From Anaerolineales bacterium HSG24 (GTDB lineage Bacteria > Chloroflexota > Anaerolineae > 4572-78 > J111), in contig JAUCGB010000026.1 of the NCBI GenBank assembly GCA_030377895.1, positions 1 through 41,305 on the forward strand: a DNA stretch of 41,305 nucleotides, given 5' to 3'. The notes under the pieces are model-generated. The model had not been told where the DNA came from, did not search any database, and saw only the letters and a program-made list of their open reading frames with translations. This document shows positions 32,723 to 41,305 of the stretch, in pieces. The translations under genes and the position numbers were made by a program. Every line of letters begins with the position of its first letter. The stretch's first letter is position 1.

Positions 32723-35650
32723 TCAGGCTAACCCATTCCGCAATACTTCAGCCGGATGGAGGACATGGCGACCTGTGCCTTGTTTTATCTGCTGCCGACA
32801 ACTGACTCCGGCGGCAGTGATAATCGTGCCCGCAAGTTGTTCTCGGACAGCCGGAAATAGTCGCTGTTCGCCGATTTGCATGGAAATGTCGTAATGCTCG
32901 GCCTCATAGCCAAAGGAGCCGGCCATGCCACAACAACCGGAATCGACCTCGGTGACGGTGTGACCGGGCAGGCTCAACACCTGTAGACTCGGCTTCATAC
33001 CGACCAACGCCTTTTGGTGACAATGTCCGTGCAACAAAACCGGACGACTATCGGCGGTAAACTCCAAATTTAGTTCCCCCTCATTAGCCAACTTAGCAAT
33101 ATACTCCTCAAACGTGTAACACCAGCGCCCAACCCACTCGATCATCTTCTTTTGGTCTGGTAAAAGGGCATAATATTCATCCTGTATCGAAAGCAGACAA
33201 CTCGGTTCTAAGCCAATAATGGGGATGTACCGATCAGCAAAAGCATTGAGCCGACTAAGGGTCTGTTTGGCGTACAATCTGGCCTGATTGACCAATCCTT
33301 TTGACATGGCTGGTCGGCCACAACAGCCATGCCCCGATAGAAGCACTTCAAACCCTGCCGCTTCAAGTAGTTCGGTGGCGGCGATAGCGACATGAGGATA
33401 GTTAAAATTATGGAACGTATCAGCAAATAATACTACTTTTTTGCGCTGATGTCGGTCTGCCGGAGCCTCATGCAAATATTTGAACCAACGAGTAAATGGC
33501 ATGTTGGTAAATTGGGGCAAACTCCGCTGACGACTAATGCCCATGACCCGCTCTAGGCCGAGTTTGACTAGACCATTATTGTTGATCCAGTTGGCGAGGG
33601 GAGCAGGCATACCACTACCGAGATGGCTCCAAAAGTTGATGTCGCTAAAAAGGCGAGAGCGCAACGGAATACCATGTTGATCATGATAATGGGCCTGAAA
33701 TTCAAACTTAATCTTAGCCATGTCCACCGAAGAGGGACATTCGGCTTTGCAGGCTTTACACTGTAAACAAAGTTCCATGACCTCATACATCTCTTTACTG
33801 GTCAGCGCATCGGGTGGAAGTTGCCCAGATAACGCGGCTCGCAGGGCATTGGCTCGACCACGAGTGCTATGTTTTTCCTCTCGCGTAGCCATAAAACTAG
33901 GGCACATCGTGCCACTATTACGCTTACGACACCCACCAGCCCCGTTGCACATCTCTATCGCTCGTTGAAAGCCCCTGTCTGCGCTAAAATCGAGATGCTC
34001 GGCCAAGTCGGTAGTCTTATAATTTGCCCCATAACGCAGGTTTTCAGTCATCGGCCCCGCCTCAACGATATTACCCGGGTTAAAGATATTATGCGGGTCG
34101 AAAATCTGTTTGACCTGCTTGTAGAGACCATACAGTTCTGGGCCAAAAAACTGCTTATTGAGCCAACTGCGCGAGCGTCCGTCGCCATGCTCGCTTGACC
34201 ATGATCCACCGTACTGACCTAACAGTTTAACGGCAAATTGGCTGATTTTAGGTAGTTTTTCGATTTCGGAAGCTACTTTGGCGTTGATCATAGGGCGAAT
34301 ATGGAGACAACCACCACTGGCATGGGCATAATAGGCCACCTTAGTCTCCAAATCATTACAGAACTGTTCGATACGGGTCACATATTCAACCAGATGTTCC
34401 ACCGGAACGGCAGAATCCTCAATAAAGGGAATCGGCTTATAATCGCCCCGCATGCTCATCAACAAGCCTAACCCGACCTTACGCACCGTCCACACATTGG
34501 CTTGTAAGTCGGACGAATAAAGCGGTATAACGCCGGTTGCACCCACATTTTGTTGACGGAGATGGGTTTGTAACTGCTCTATTTTGCCTTTCAATTCCGT
34601 TTCATTCTCGCCATAAAACTCGGTGATAAGAATGCAGTAGGGTTGTCCCTCCACAAAGGTGTTGAGCAGACGGGCATATTTTGGCACATCTCGACACAAG
34701 GTTAAGCCAAAATTATCGAGCAGTTCCACAGCCGAGGGGCCGACCTCCAAAATGGTGGGCGTGGCAGCCAAAGCCTGACGCAACTCGTCAAACTGAACAA
34801 TCGCTAAGGCAGTCATCTTAGGCCGAGTGACCAGATTCAGAGTGATGTCGGTCATGACGGCCAGCGTGCCTTCACTACCGCAAATCAAACGGCTCAAGTT
34901 GAATCGCTCGTCAACAGGCCACTGGTAGGAAATGCCACCTTTGACAAACCGATCCAAATTATAGCCTCCACAACGCCGCCAATGTTGAGGTGTCCCCTGT
35001 CGGATAATATCGGACTGTTCTTGACTCATTTCATGGATGCGGCGATAAATCTCCCCCTCGATTCCATCAAGTCGTAGCTGCTGTTCCAACTCAGCATGGT
35101 CAAGTGGCCTAAACCGAGTCGAGCTACCATCGCTTAAAATCACCCCCGTTTCCAACACATGGTCGGCTGTCATGCCGTATAAAATTGAGTGGCTACCCGT
35201 CGAGTTATTAGCCACAATTCCGCCCAACGCGGCCCGATTGCTACTAGCCGGATCAGGGCCAAACTGGAGATTATACGGCCTCAGATGCAGATTCAACGCA
35301 TCCAACACTAGGCCCGGTTGAATCCGCGCCCACTGCTCCTCTTGATTAACCTCTAACAAATCATCTAAGTGACGGGTAAAGTCAATTACCAAGGCCTCAT
35401 TGACCGCTTGACCAGCCAAACTAGTGCCTCCCGTGCGTGCCAAAATCGGCACCTGATGCTTAGTCGCCAACTCGACAGCGGCTTGGACATCCTCGGTGGT
35501 TTTAGGAATTAGTACCCCATGCGGCAATTTTTGATAGATACTGGCATCGGTGCTATACAGAATTTTATTGTAGGTGTCGGTGTGGACGGTTCCTTGAACG
35601 TGCTGGCCCAACTCGACCATAAACTCCTGAATTTTCTGCGTGTGCGTCAT
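32723..35650 (-). CDS. Fused FAD-binding dehydrogenase and Fe-S/CCG protein (GlcD-GlcF type)
   Basis: The 975-residue protein fuses two modules. The N-terminal FAD_binding_4/FAD-oxidase C part (about 20-510) has LARTGGTSLAGQAVN (93-107 area), FGPDPASSNRAALGGIVANN and SSEHGDGRSRSWL. Next is a ferredoxin part with two [4Fe-4S] motifs: CNGAGGCRKRNSGTMCP (about 566-582) and CLQCKACKAECP (about 630). Two CCG domains follow (GHGCCGRP about 775; DSGCCGMAGSFGYE about 906). Such fusions oxidise glycolate, D-lactate or a related 2-hydroxy acid at the membrane and pass electrons to quinone through the Fe-S/CCG module. The exact substrate is not readable. It is convergent with ftsZ. Confidence 0.93.
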   Translation of the reverse strand: MTHTQKIQEFMVELGQHVQGTVHTDTYNKILYSTDASIYQKLPHGVLIPKTTEDVQAAVELATKHQVPILARTGGTSLAGQAVNEALVIDFTRHLDDLLEVNQEEQWARIQPGLVLDALNLHLRPYNLQFGPDPASSNRAALGGIVANNSTGSHSILYGMTADHVLETGVILSDGSSTRFRPLDHAELEQQLRLDGIEGEIYRRIHEMSQEQSDIIRQGTPQHWRRCGGYNLDRFVKGGISYQWPVDERFNLSRLICGSEGTLAVMTDITLNLVTRPKMTALAIVQFDELRQALAATPTILEVGPSAVELLDNFGLTLCRDVPKYARLLNTFVEGQPYCILITEFYGENETELKGKIEQLQTHLRQQNVGATGVIPLYSSDLQANVWTVRKVGLGLLMSMRGDYKPIPFIEDSAVPVEHLVEYVTRIEQFCNDLETKVAYYAHASGGCLHIRPMINAKVASEIEKLPKISQFAVKLLGQYGGSWSSEHGDGRSRSWLNKQFFGPELYGLYKQVKQIFDPHNIFNPGNIVEAGPMTENLRYGANYKTTDLAEHLDFSADRGFQRAIEMCNGAGGCRKRNSGTMCPSFMATREEKHSTRGRANALRAALSGQLPPDALTSKEMYEVMELCLQCKACKAECPSSVDMAKIKFEFQAHYHDQHGIPLRSRLFSDINFWSHLGSGMPAPLANWINNNGLVKLGLERVMGISRQRSLPQFTNMPFTRWFKYLHEAPADRHQRKKVVLFADTFHNFNYPHVAIAATELLEAAGFEVLLSGHGCCGRPAMSKGLVNQARLYAKQTLSRLNAFADRYIPIIGLEPSCLLSIQDEYYALLPDQKKMIEWVGRWCYTFEEYIAKLANEGELNLEFTADSRPVLLHGHCHQKALVGMKPSLQVLSLPGHTVTEVDSGCCGMAGSFGYEAEHYDISMQIGEQRLFPAVREQLAGTIITAAGVSCRQQIKQGTGRHVLHPAEVLRNGLA

Positions 35651-35693
35651 TGTTATTTCTCCTCAAAAGTTCGACGTTACTCCGGTGAAAATC

Positions 35694-35834
35694 GCCGAAT
35701 CAATGAATCAATGGGCTATCAACTTAACGTGCGACAGATAATATCGTAACACAGTCTTTAGACTGTGCGGCACAGACTGAAGCATGTGCTACATATCTCG
35801 GCTTACGTTGATAGCCGAATCAATGAATCAATGG
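35694..35834. repeat. Direct repeats flanking a family A element
   Basis: GCCGAATCAATGAATCAATGG occurs at 35694-35714 and again at 35814-35834. It is built of an 8-bp unit (GAATCAAT), so the true target duplication length cannot be fixed (9 and 17 bp both fit). Confidence 0.85.
35714..35816. mobile_element. Family A MITE (103 bp), second copy
   Basis: Same length and ends (GGCTATCAAC/GTTGATAGCC) as the copy at 27358, with one base difference (CACAGACTG for CACAGGCTG). It lies between the glycolate-type dehydrogenase and miaB, immediately beside the miaB stop codon, which falls in the flanking duplication. Confidence 0.92.
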
Positions 35835-37193
35835 AAGTATCATGCTTTCGTGGCTCATATTCAACGGTTGTTGACCGGGCAACGTGCCGCGCAGACTCCA
35901 CGGGCCAGTCCATGTTACCTCCACCTGAGCCAGTTTGCCCCGCCAATCTTGACTATCATCCTCAAAGAAAACCAGCTTGTTGGTGCGAGTGCGCCCACGC
36001 CAACGCCCTTTCTGTTTCTCCTCCACCAACACCTCAACCATTTCACCAAGAAGGCTGGCGTTAATCTCAGTTACAATCTGCTCTTGCAAATCATTAACCG
36101 CCTGCAAACGCCGTTTCTTCTCATCGGCAGATACATCATCCGGTAAAATTTTGGCCGACACCGTACCCGGTCGAGGAGAGTACATGGCGACATGGCACAC
36201 ATCCAGTTTGAGTTGGGCCAATGTGCCTAGGGTGCGCTGGAACTGCGCTTCGGTCTCACCAGGGAAGCCAACGATGATGTCAGTAGCAATCGACACTTTG
36301 GGCATGCGCGCCCTAATCCGCTTAATCAGATTGGCATATTCGGTTATATTATATTCCCGTTTCATGTTAAACAGCACCTCATCGTCACCAGCCTGATTCG
36401 GCACTTCGACATGCTCACACACTTTGGGTAGTTCGACCATCGCATCCAGCAAATCGTCGGTCATGTAGTTGGGATGGCTGGTCAAAAAGCGGATGCGCGC
36501 CAGTCCTTCAATATCGTTAATCACCCGTAGCAGGTCGGGCAAACATGGCCCAGCAGGAACATCGTACCCATAGCGGTCTACAATCTGGCCGAGCAATGTC
36601 ACCTCTTTGACCCCCTGCGCCACCATGCTCCGAATTTCGCCTACAATTTCACCGACGGGACGGCTATGCTCAATACCCCGTCGAGAGGGAATGATGCAGT
36701 AGGAACAAACATGGCTACAGCCTCGAATGATGGTCACGTAGGTGGCGACCAGATTGTTCTGTTGATGCCGGGGTAGAACAAAACTTAGCTCCTCATCTTG
36801 CAATTTATACCGTTCCTCCAGAGCCGCTTTCTCCTCGTCACGGCTGATCAGAAAATCAACCAAGGGCGCGGTCTCACTGGGTGACATAAACACATCCACA
36901 TGAGGAAATGTCTTGACCAGTTTTTTGCCTCCCTTAACCCCGACCATACAACCCATCAGAGCAATCACCTTGTTCGGATTGTTCTCTTTATATGGCTTTA
37001 AAGTCCATAAAAAACCCGTCGCTTTATCCTCAGCGCTCTGACGGACGACGCAAGTGTTGACCACCACCACGTCCGCCTCACGATAGCTATCGCTGTAGAT
37101 ATAGCCTAATTTCTCCAATTCTGACCCGACCCGTTGCGAATCATCCACATTCATCTGACAACCGGCAGTCCATAAATTATATGTTTTACTCAT
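35820..37193 (-). CDS. miaB: tRNA-2-methylthio-N6-dimethylallyladenosine synthase MiaB
   Basis: From the ATG at 37193 the protein has 457 residues. The N-terminal UPF0004 domain binds one [4Fe-4S] cluster with Cys12 (AGCQMN), Cys48 (VNTCVVR) and Cys82 (LMGCMVG). The radical SAM motif CSHVCSYC has Cys159, Cys163 and Cys166. A TRAM domain follows near the C-terminus (EVLVEEKQKGRWRGRTRTNKLV). MiaB adds a methylthio group to i6A37 of tRNAs reading U-starting codons. The C-terminal residues (PLIH) and stop are encoded by the direct repeat flanking a family A element, so the gene's end has been touched by that insertion. No strong ribosome site is visible. Confidence 0.95.
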   Translation of the reverse strand: MSKTYNLWTAGCQMNVDDSQRVGSELEKLGYIYSDSYREADVVVVNTCVVRQSAEDKATGFLWTLKPYKENNPNKVIALMGCMVGVKGGKKLVKTFPHVDVFMSPSETAPLVDFLISRDEEKAALEERYKLQDEELSFVLPRHQQNNLVATYVTIIRGCSHVCSYCIIPSRRGIEHSRPVGEIVGEIRSMVAQGVKEVTLLGQIVDRYGYDVPAGPCLPDLLRVINDIEGLARIRFLTSHPNYMTDDLLDAMVELPKVCEHVEVPNQAGDDEVLFNMKREYNITEYANLIKRIRARMPKVSIATDIIVGFPGETEAQFQRTLGTLAQLKLDVCHVAMYSPRPGTVSAKILPDDVSADEKKRRLQAVNDLQEQIVTEINASLLGEMVEVLVEEKQKGRWRGRTRTNKLVFFEDDSQDWRGKLAQVEVTWTGPWSLRGTLPGQQPLNMSHESMILPLIH

Positions 37194-37316
37194 AACAATG
37201 CAGTTTTTTCGGTAGTGATGCATAAGGATAAATCGCCTACTACAAACGTTAAGTTGACACTTATTTAATTCCGATTCCTATGCGGGACTACCGTAAAAGT
37301 TCAATAAAATAGCTCA

Positions 37317-37351
37317 GAAACCCGATTTCTTTGAGAAATCGGGTTTCTGAT
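37317..37351. repeat. Perfect 16-bp hairpin (CAGAAACCCGATTTCT)
   Basis: Arms at 37317-37332 and 37336-37351 pair perfectly with a 3-nt loop. It follows the 3' end of the acyl-CoA ligase gene. It lacks a T-run on either strand, so it is either a weak terminator or a dispersed repeat. It is very stable. Confidence 0.85.
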
Positions 37352-37398
37352 GCTCTTTCTGGCGAGTTCGCTGAATATTTACGTTTCACGCCTCACTT

Positions 37399-38928
37399 TC
37401 ATTCTTGAAACAGTTCCTTCACCGCCGGTTTGGTCACTTTGCCCATAACATTACAGGGCAACGCCTCCACGACTAGCAGTCGAGACGGGTTTTTGTAGCT
37501 GGCTAACCGCTCCTTGCCCCAAGCCCGTAACGTATCCAACGATAAGGTTTCGTCTGATTTTAGTGCCACCGCGACGGAGACTCGCTCGCCCCAGTCAAGG
37601 TCTGGCGTACCGACGACGGCGCACTCTTTGATGGCCGGATGGGTGCGTAGTACTTCCTCAATCTCTAAGGCCGATACTTTGTAGCCACCGGTTTTGATGA
37701 TGTCTACCGAACTACGCCCCAAAATGCGATAATAGCCGTCATTCAAAACGGCGATGTCTCCGGTGCAAAACCAGCCATCTAAGAACGCCTCCGCAGTGAT
37801 CTCCGGCTTGCCCCAATATTCCAGAAAAACGTTATCCCCCTTGACCTGAATCTGGCCTTGTTGACCATCCTCAGTAATCGGTTGATTGGCCTCATCGACC
37901 AACCGAACCGTTACGCCCGGCAAGGCTTGTCCAATGTGACCGACGCGACGTTCTCCCTCATACAGATTAGAAATCGCCATGCCCAGCTCGGTCATGCCGT
38001 ATCGCTCTAACAAACGATGCCCGCTGATGTCGGCCCAGCGCTCGAAGAATTGAGCCGGTAGAGCCGCCGAGCCGGAGACCATTAGTCTCATTTTTTGACA
38101 AGCATCGCTCATTGTGGCCTGCTCATCGGGGCTGGCCTGCTCCCATGCGGCAATCAAACGCCCGTAAATCGTCGGCACAGCCATAAACAGGGTCAGGTTA
38201 CTATTTATAAACCGCTCCCAGACCCGTGTGACCTCAAATTTGGGCAACATTTCACATATCGCGCCCGACCACATAGCGCAACAAAGTTTGTTCACTATAC
38301 CATGCGTGTGGTGCAGAGGCAGAACATGCAGAATATGGTCGTCGGCCTGCCAATTCCACGCCTCCACCAGCGAGGTGATTTGGGCGGTGATATTTTGGTG
38401 GGTCGTGACCACCCCTTTCGGTTTGCTGGTCGTGCCGCTGGTGTAGAGAATCATGGCTCGGCGAGTGAGCGGCAACTCCGGCAAACTGAACGAGTTTGAC
38501 ACCTCCGTTGCCAGCAGGTCGGTGGTGCGGCGTATCGGTTTACCCGACTGCTCCGACAAGGCCGCGCCCCGCTCATCAAACTGAGCATAGATAACCACGC
38601 ATGCCGCGTCAGAGTCGGAGATGACGTACAATTGCTCCGGTAAAGGGTGACTGGTACAGAGCGGTACGGCAATACCTCCGGCCAGCCAAATCCCCCATTG
38701 GACGGCCACATACTCAAAGCCGGACGGGACTAAAAAGGTGATGCGCGCTTCATCTAAATCAGCCCGCCCCTCCAAATCAGTCCGCCCCTCAAGTAACCCT
38801 TGAGCGACCGCCACCGCCGCATCGAGCAGTTGCCGATAGCTGTACTGCCCAGTCTGATCAATGATGGCGGTTCGCTCTTGGTGCTTAATCGCTTGTTGAA
38901 TAATCGGAATCATCGATTCTGTCAGCAT
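37399..38928 (-). CDS. ACSF3-like malonyl/methylmalonyl-CoA synthetase
   Basis: The 509-residue protein is an ANL-superfamily acyl-CoA synthetase. The P-loop is ILYTSGTTSKPKG, the A5 motif is YGMTELGM, then GWFCTGDIA, and the A10-type lysine is in NVMGKVTKPA. The stretch GRSSVDIIKTGGYKVSALEIE and the sequence GERRVGHIG closely follow human ACSF3 and bacterial MatB, which activate malonate or methylmalonate; the Arg residues of GERR lie near the dicarboxylate pocket in MatB. The start ATG at 38928 shares its A with the stop of the upstream cyclase gene (TAATG), so the two are translationally coupled. It may feed malonyl-CoA units, perhaps from a product of the cyclase protein; that link is inference. 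Confidence 0.85.
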   Translation of the reverse strand: MLTESMIPIIQQAIKHQERTAIIDQTGQYSYRQLLDAAVAVAQGLLEGRTDLEGRADLDEARITFLVPSGFEYVAVQWGIWLAGGIAVPLCTSHPLPEQLYVISDSDAACVVIYAQFDERGAALSEQSGKPIRRTTDLLATEVSNSFSLPELPLTRRAMILYTSGTTSKPKGVVTTHQNITAQITSLVEAWNWQADDHILHVLPLHHTHGIVNKLCCAMWSGAICEMLPKFEVTRVWERFINSNLTLFMAVPTIYGRLIAAWEQASPDEQATMSDACQKMRLMVSGSAALPAQFFERWADISGHRLLERYGMTELGMAISNLYEGERRVGHIGQALPGVTVRLVDEANQPITEDGQQGQIQVKGDNVFLEYWGKPEITAEAFLDGWFCTGDIAVLNDGYYRILGRSSVDIIKTGGYKVSALEIEEVLRTHPAIKECAVVGTPDLDWGERVSVAVALKSDETLSLDTLRAWGKERLASYKNPSRLLVVEALPCNVMGKVTKPAVKELFQE

Positions 38929-40601
38929 TACGCGCCCTCTTTGAAAACCACAAAGCGTCCCCACATCGTCTCTGCTTCTATGGCTCGTTGCATATAAGCT
39001 CCGATATAATACCGTCCGCTTGGTAAATCGGTGATGCCTCCGCCCAAATTCTCAGCATGAACAATCCCTTTGGGGAACAGGTTCAGGTGGGTATCCTGAT
39101 AATATTTATCGAGCGGATACATCTCGTCCCAATCTTTGCCAAAGGTAGCGATGAGCTTTTCGTTAGCCTCTTTAAAGGTTTTGGGATGGAAAATCCGCTG
39201 GATGGTGTTCATAGGGTGGTCGGCGCTGACCGCATCAACACCAATCCAACTTATTTTCTTGGACACACACCAATCCGAAAAGTCTGGTGACGGGCCGGGG
39301 TGTTTGATCATATAGCGAAATTCATCGGAGTCAGGGCTGTTCCATCCATATTTATGCCAACCAGTTTTCAGAAGCAAAATATCACCTTCCTTGACCTCGA
39401 CTACGCTTTCAATCATCTCAGGGGTGTAGACACTCCCATTGCTAACGAGGTCGGATATGTCGGCCACCACACCGGGTCCAATCCACTCCTCAAGTGGCAC
39501 TTGGCCAATGGTGCGCCCTCGCGGCCAAAAGTGGATTTCGCCATCCATGTGGGTCGCCAAATGGATACTGGCATTACATGTGGCGAGGTTACGTCCCATG
39601 CCAAAATTTTGCCCGCCGACCCGTTTAGTGTAGGTCACGGTTAAGGGCAGATAGTTGGCCCATTGCGGAGTTTGGATGCTAAACGGCACGGTCAAATCGA
39701 CCATTTCGCTGTTGCCCATGACCTCAAAAAATTCATCCTCGCTCATGCCCTCTGGTGGGCGATGGGCCAAGACACGTGACCACGCCGTGCCAACTTCCAT
39801 GTAAGGGATGGGCATAATCATCAACCATGCTCGCTGATTTTTTAGCTCATCAATCTGGCCGACAATCGCTTCGGCCAACAAGAGATGGCTTTTGGGCATG
39901 GTTACATGAGTTAATTCATAATACTTGTCTGGCGGGAACATTTCGTCCCATGTTTTGCCGTGCGTTTCTTTGAGTTTGGCCTCAGCCTTTTCAAAGTCGC
40001 GGGTGTGCATATAACGAATTGGAGTGTTCATGGGGTGTTCGGCGCAACCGCAATCAACCCCAACCACCTTCAACTCCATGTCAATCGCCCATTGGAAAAA
40101 ATCGGGTGACGGGCCGGGATGTCGAACCAAAAAGCCGAACTCTTTCGCTTCAACGCCACCCTGCGCCTCGTCGTTGTGAATATCCGGCTGATCCCACGAA
40201 TAGCGATGGTAGCCAGTGTTTATAATCAGAATGTCCCCTTTTTTAATCTCCACCTTCGAGGTAATCATCTCCGGTGTGTAGATACCGTAGTCCGAAACAT
40301 CATCTGAAATATCGACAATGATCCCCGGCCCGCACAAGTCGGTCAGCGGCACATCAGCCAAGGCCCGCCCCGCCGAGTGGAAGGCTCGCTCGCCGACAAG
40401 GTGCGTGCCGACAGTGTTGCTCCAAGTCAACTCTTGACCATTGGCCCCCTGTCCGCCCCCCATCGCGCCGGTAACGCGCTTGAAAAAATGAACCTGTAAG
40501 GCATGCTCACCCGGAAAGGGAGGGGTGTAGATGCTACATTTTTGGGTTAAATCGTAAACTTTTGACTGGTGTAACGTTTGAATAAACTGTTCTCGTTCCA
40601 T
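38928..40601 (-). CDS. Two-domain cyclase-family hydrolase (one domain degenerate)
   Basis: The 557-residue protein is a tandem fusion of two cyclase (PF04199, kynurenine formamidase-like) domains, about 15-275 and 295-550. They share paired blocks such as YTPEMI, GDILxxxTGxHxYxW, HPGPSPDF and HPMNT. The metal site HxxTHxD...H is intact in domain 2 (His347, His351, Asp353, His357) but in domain 1 the same positions are Thr63, His67, Val69 and Ala73, so domain 1 has probably lost catalysis. Known members hydrolyse amides, lactones or isatin. Coupled by TAATG to the ACSF3-like ligase downstream. AAAGGAG lies upstream of the ATG. Confidence 0.88.
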   Translation of the reverse strand: MEREQFIQTLHQSKVYDLTQKCSIYTPPFPGEHALQVHFFKRVTGAMGGGQGANGQELTWSNTVGTHLVGERAFHSAGRALADVPLTDLCGPGIIVDISDDVSDYGIYTPEMITSKVEIKKGDILIINTGYHRYSWDQPDIHNDEAQGGVEAKEFGFLVRHPGPSPDFFQWAIDMELKVVGVDCGCAEHPMNTPIRYMHTRDFEKAEAKLKETHGKTWDEMFPPDKYYELTHVTMPKSHLLLAEAIVGQIDELKNQRAWLMIMPIPYMEVGTAWSRVLAHRPPEGMSEDEFFEVMGNSEMVDLTVPFSIQTPQWANYLPLTVTYTKRVGGQNFGMGRNLATCNASIHLATHMDGEIHFWPRGRTIGQVPLEEWIGPGVVADISDLVSNGSVYTPEMIESVVEVKEGDILLLKTGWHKYGWNSPDSDEFRYMIKHPGPSPDFSDWCVSKKISWIGVDAVSADHPMNTIQRIFHPKTFKEANEKLIATFGKDWDEMYPLDKYYQDTHLNLFPKGIVHAENLGGGITDLPSGRYYIGAYMQRAIEAETMWGRFVVFKEGA

Positions 40602-40725
40602 GAGAAAGGCTCCTTTGCAACCATTTATATTTTTGGATATTAGTAAAAATTTGTCGTTTCATAACACTACTAAAGAGGGCATGGTTCAAAATAGACCAAA
40701 TCATCTTTACAAATTTATTGACGAT

Positions 40726-41005
40726 GTAGGTCACGCTTGTAGCGTGACAATAATCGTTCGCCTTGCTTGAGGTATTACGGCGTTTATTTAGCAACTAGTG
40801 ACGCTACAAGCGTCACCTACAATGTTTTAGGCCTTGATCTTCGTTTGGGCCATGCCAGACCTTCAAGGAGAAAAACACACCTTGAAGGACGCTACTCGAC
40901 CTCTCCTGCGAGGTATGTAGTTTTCCTCGCAGGTGTTGTGTGGCCGAAACGAAGACCATAGCCATGTTTTATTTGTAAAGCAAACTCAACGGATAATGAA
41001 CCATG
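40726..41005. repeat. Family E element, long copy with nested palindromic insertion
   Basis: 40771-40824 and 40971-41005 match the left-end copy at 22-115. The extra central 145 bp carries imperfect inverted ends (TCTTCGTTTGGGCCA/TGGCCGAAACGAAGA) and inner hairpins (CCTTCAAGG...CCTTGAAGG; CCTGCGAGG...CCTCGCAGG). The hairpin GTCACGCTTGTAGCGTGAC lies at 40731-40749. No gene seen in 40602-41305. Confidence 0.8.
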
Positions 41006-41184
41006 CCTCGCGTCTTTATTCGTATCCTAATTATTTTTGTTGAGAAACGATAAATTTCTGCTTAGATTGAGACTGCTTAGTGACTCGATTATACAACCAC
41101 CAAACAAAGTTTGCCAAAATTGCCAGTTGTAACACAGAAGCATCTGCTTTATAATTCGTGAAACATGATGTATGAGGTTCTCAG

Positions 41185-41305
41185 TACCCGACAGAAAAGT
41201 TAGCCAAAACTAATTAGCACAGAGTTTCACAGAGGAACACGGAGATTCACAGAGAAAAAGCGATTTATTTTTTCCTCTGTGCCCCTCTGTGCATCTCTGT
41301 GAAAC
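41185..41305. repeat. Family C element, cut by the window end
   Basis: It begins TACCCGACAGAAAAGTTAGC and runs through CACAGAG arms and CCTCTGTG arms to the edge of the window. It is the same element as 22494-22667, read in the other direction. Confidence 0.85.

Noticed and set aside
40534..40961. Small ORFs of 86 and 64 codons near the right end
   Set aside because: They run through repeat family E and cyclase antisense sequence, with no ribosome site or recognisable protein features.

Overview
The window looks like a chromosomal segment from a Gram-variable filamentous-type bacterium. My best guess is Chloroflexota (Anaerolineae or a relative). This is inferred from the protein repertoire: an RqcH/NFACT protein, an isolated ftsA-ftsZ pair outside a normal dcw cluster, very large DUF11-repeat surface proteins, a YLPII motif followed by a Thr/Pro linker, and intergenic spaces crowded with short palindromic repeats. 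No rRNA, tRNA, phage, IS transposase or CRISPR array was recognised.

Layout. Positions 178-8074 (mostly minus strand) carry housekeeping genes: a ComM/YifB-type AAA ATPase, RqcH, a lipoprotein polysaccharide deacetylase, and exonuclease VII subunits xseB and xseA. An NAD-dependent sugar epimerase sits between the two exonuclease subunits, and a small conserved protein is coupled to xseA by an ATGA overlap. Positions 8148-20345 form an accessory block: three near-identical paralogues of a coiled-coil plus PD-(D/E)XK-like protein flank a giant 2745-residue exported DUF11 protein and a small DUF11 protein with a C-terminal membrane anchor. Positions 20608-23954 hold a membrane-anchored TPR protein, a metallo-beta-lactamase-fold protein without its metal ligands, and an AI-2E family permease. 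Positions 24389-28476 (plus strand) hold an Lrp/AsnC regulator next to tyrosine phenol-lyase, a lone receiver-domain protein, and a membrane protein/winged-helix pair. Positions 28713-40601 hold threonine dehydratase, ftsA-ftsZ, a fused FAD/Fe-S glycolate or D-lactate-type dehydrogenase, miaB, and a two-gene operon of an ACSF3-like malonyl-CoA synthetase and a two-domain cyclase-family protein.

Intergenic DNA. Nearly every gap holds at least one short dispersed repeat. I recognise several families by terminal inverted repeats: A (GGCTATCAAC ends, 103 bp), B (CCCGCAAGTT/AACTTGCGGG core), C (TACCCGACA ends with CACAGAG-rich arms), D (TGGTAAnnnTTCAGCCCC ends), E (found at both window ends), F (GTGGTGCAGA ends), plus simple AATTCGTAATTCAT or ATTCGCATATTCGC stretches. 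One family A copy is nested in a family B copy with a clean 8-bp target duplication, so family A behaves as a non-autonomous mobile element (MITE). A six-unit, 58-bp tandem hairpin array upstream of the giant gene appears to be an internally amplified family A relative.

Most notable points: ftsA appears to use a CTG start codon behind a strong ribosome site; the three nuclease-like paralogues differ by hendecad/heptad-sized coiled-coil indels; family A is demonstrably mobile and reaches gene ends; and the cyclase fusion and the MBL-fold protein each have a domain stripped of its metal ligands.
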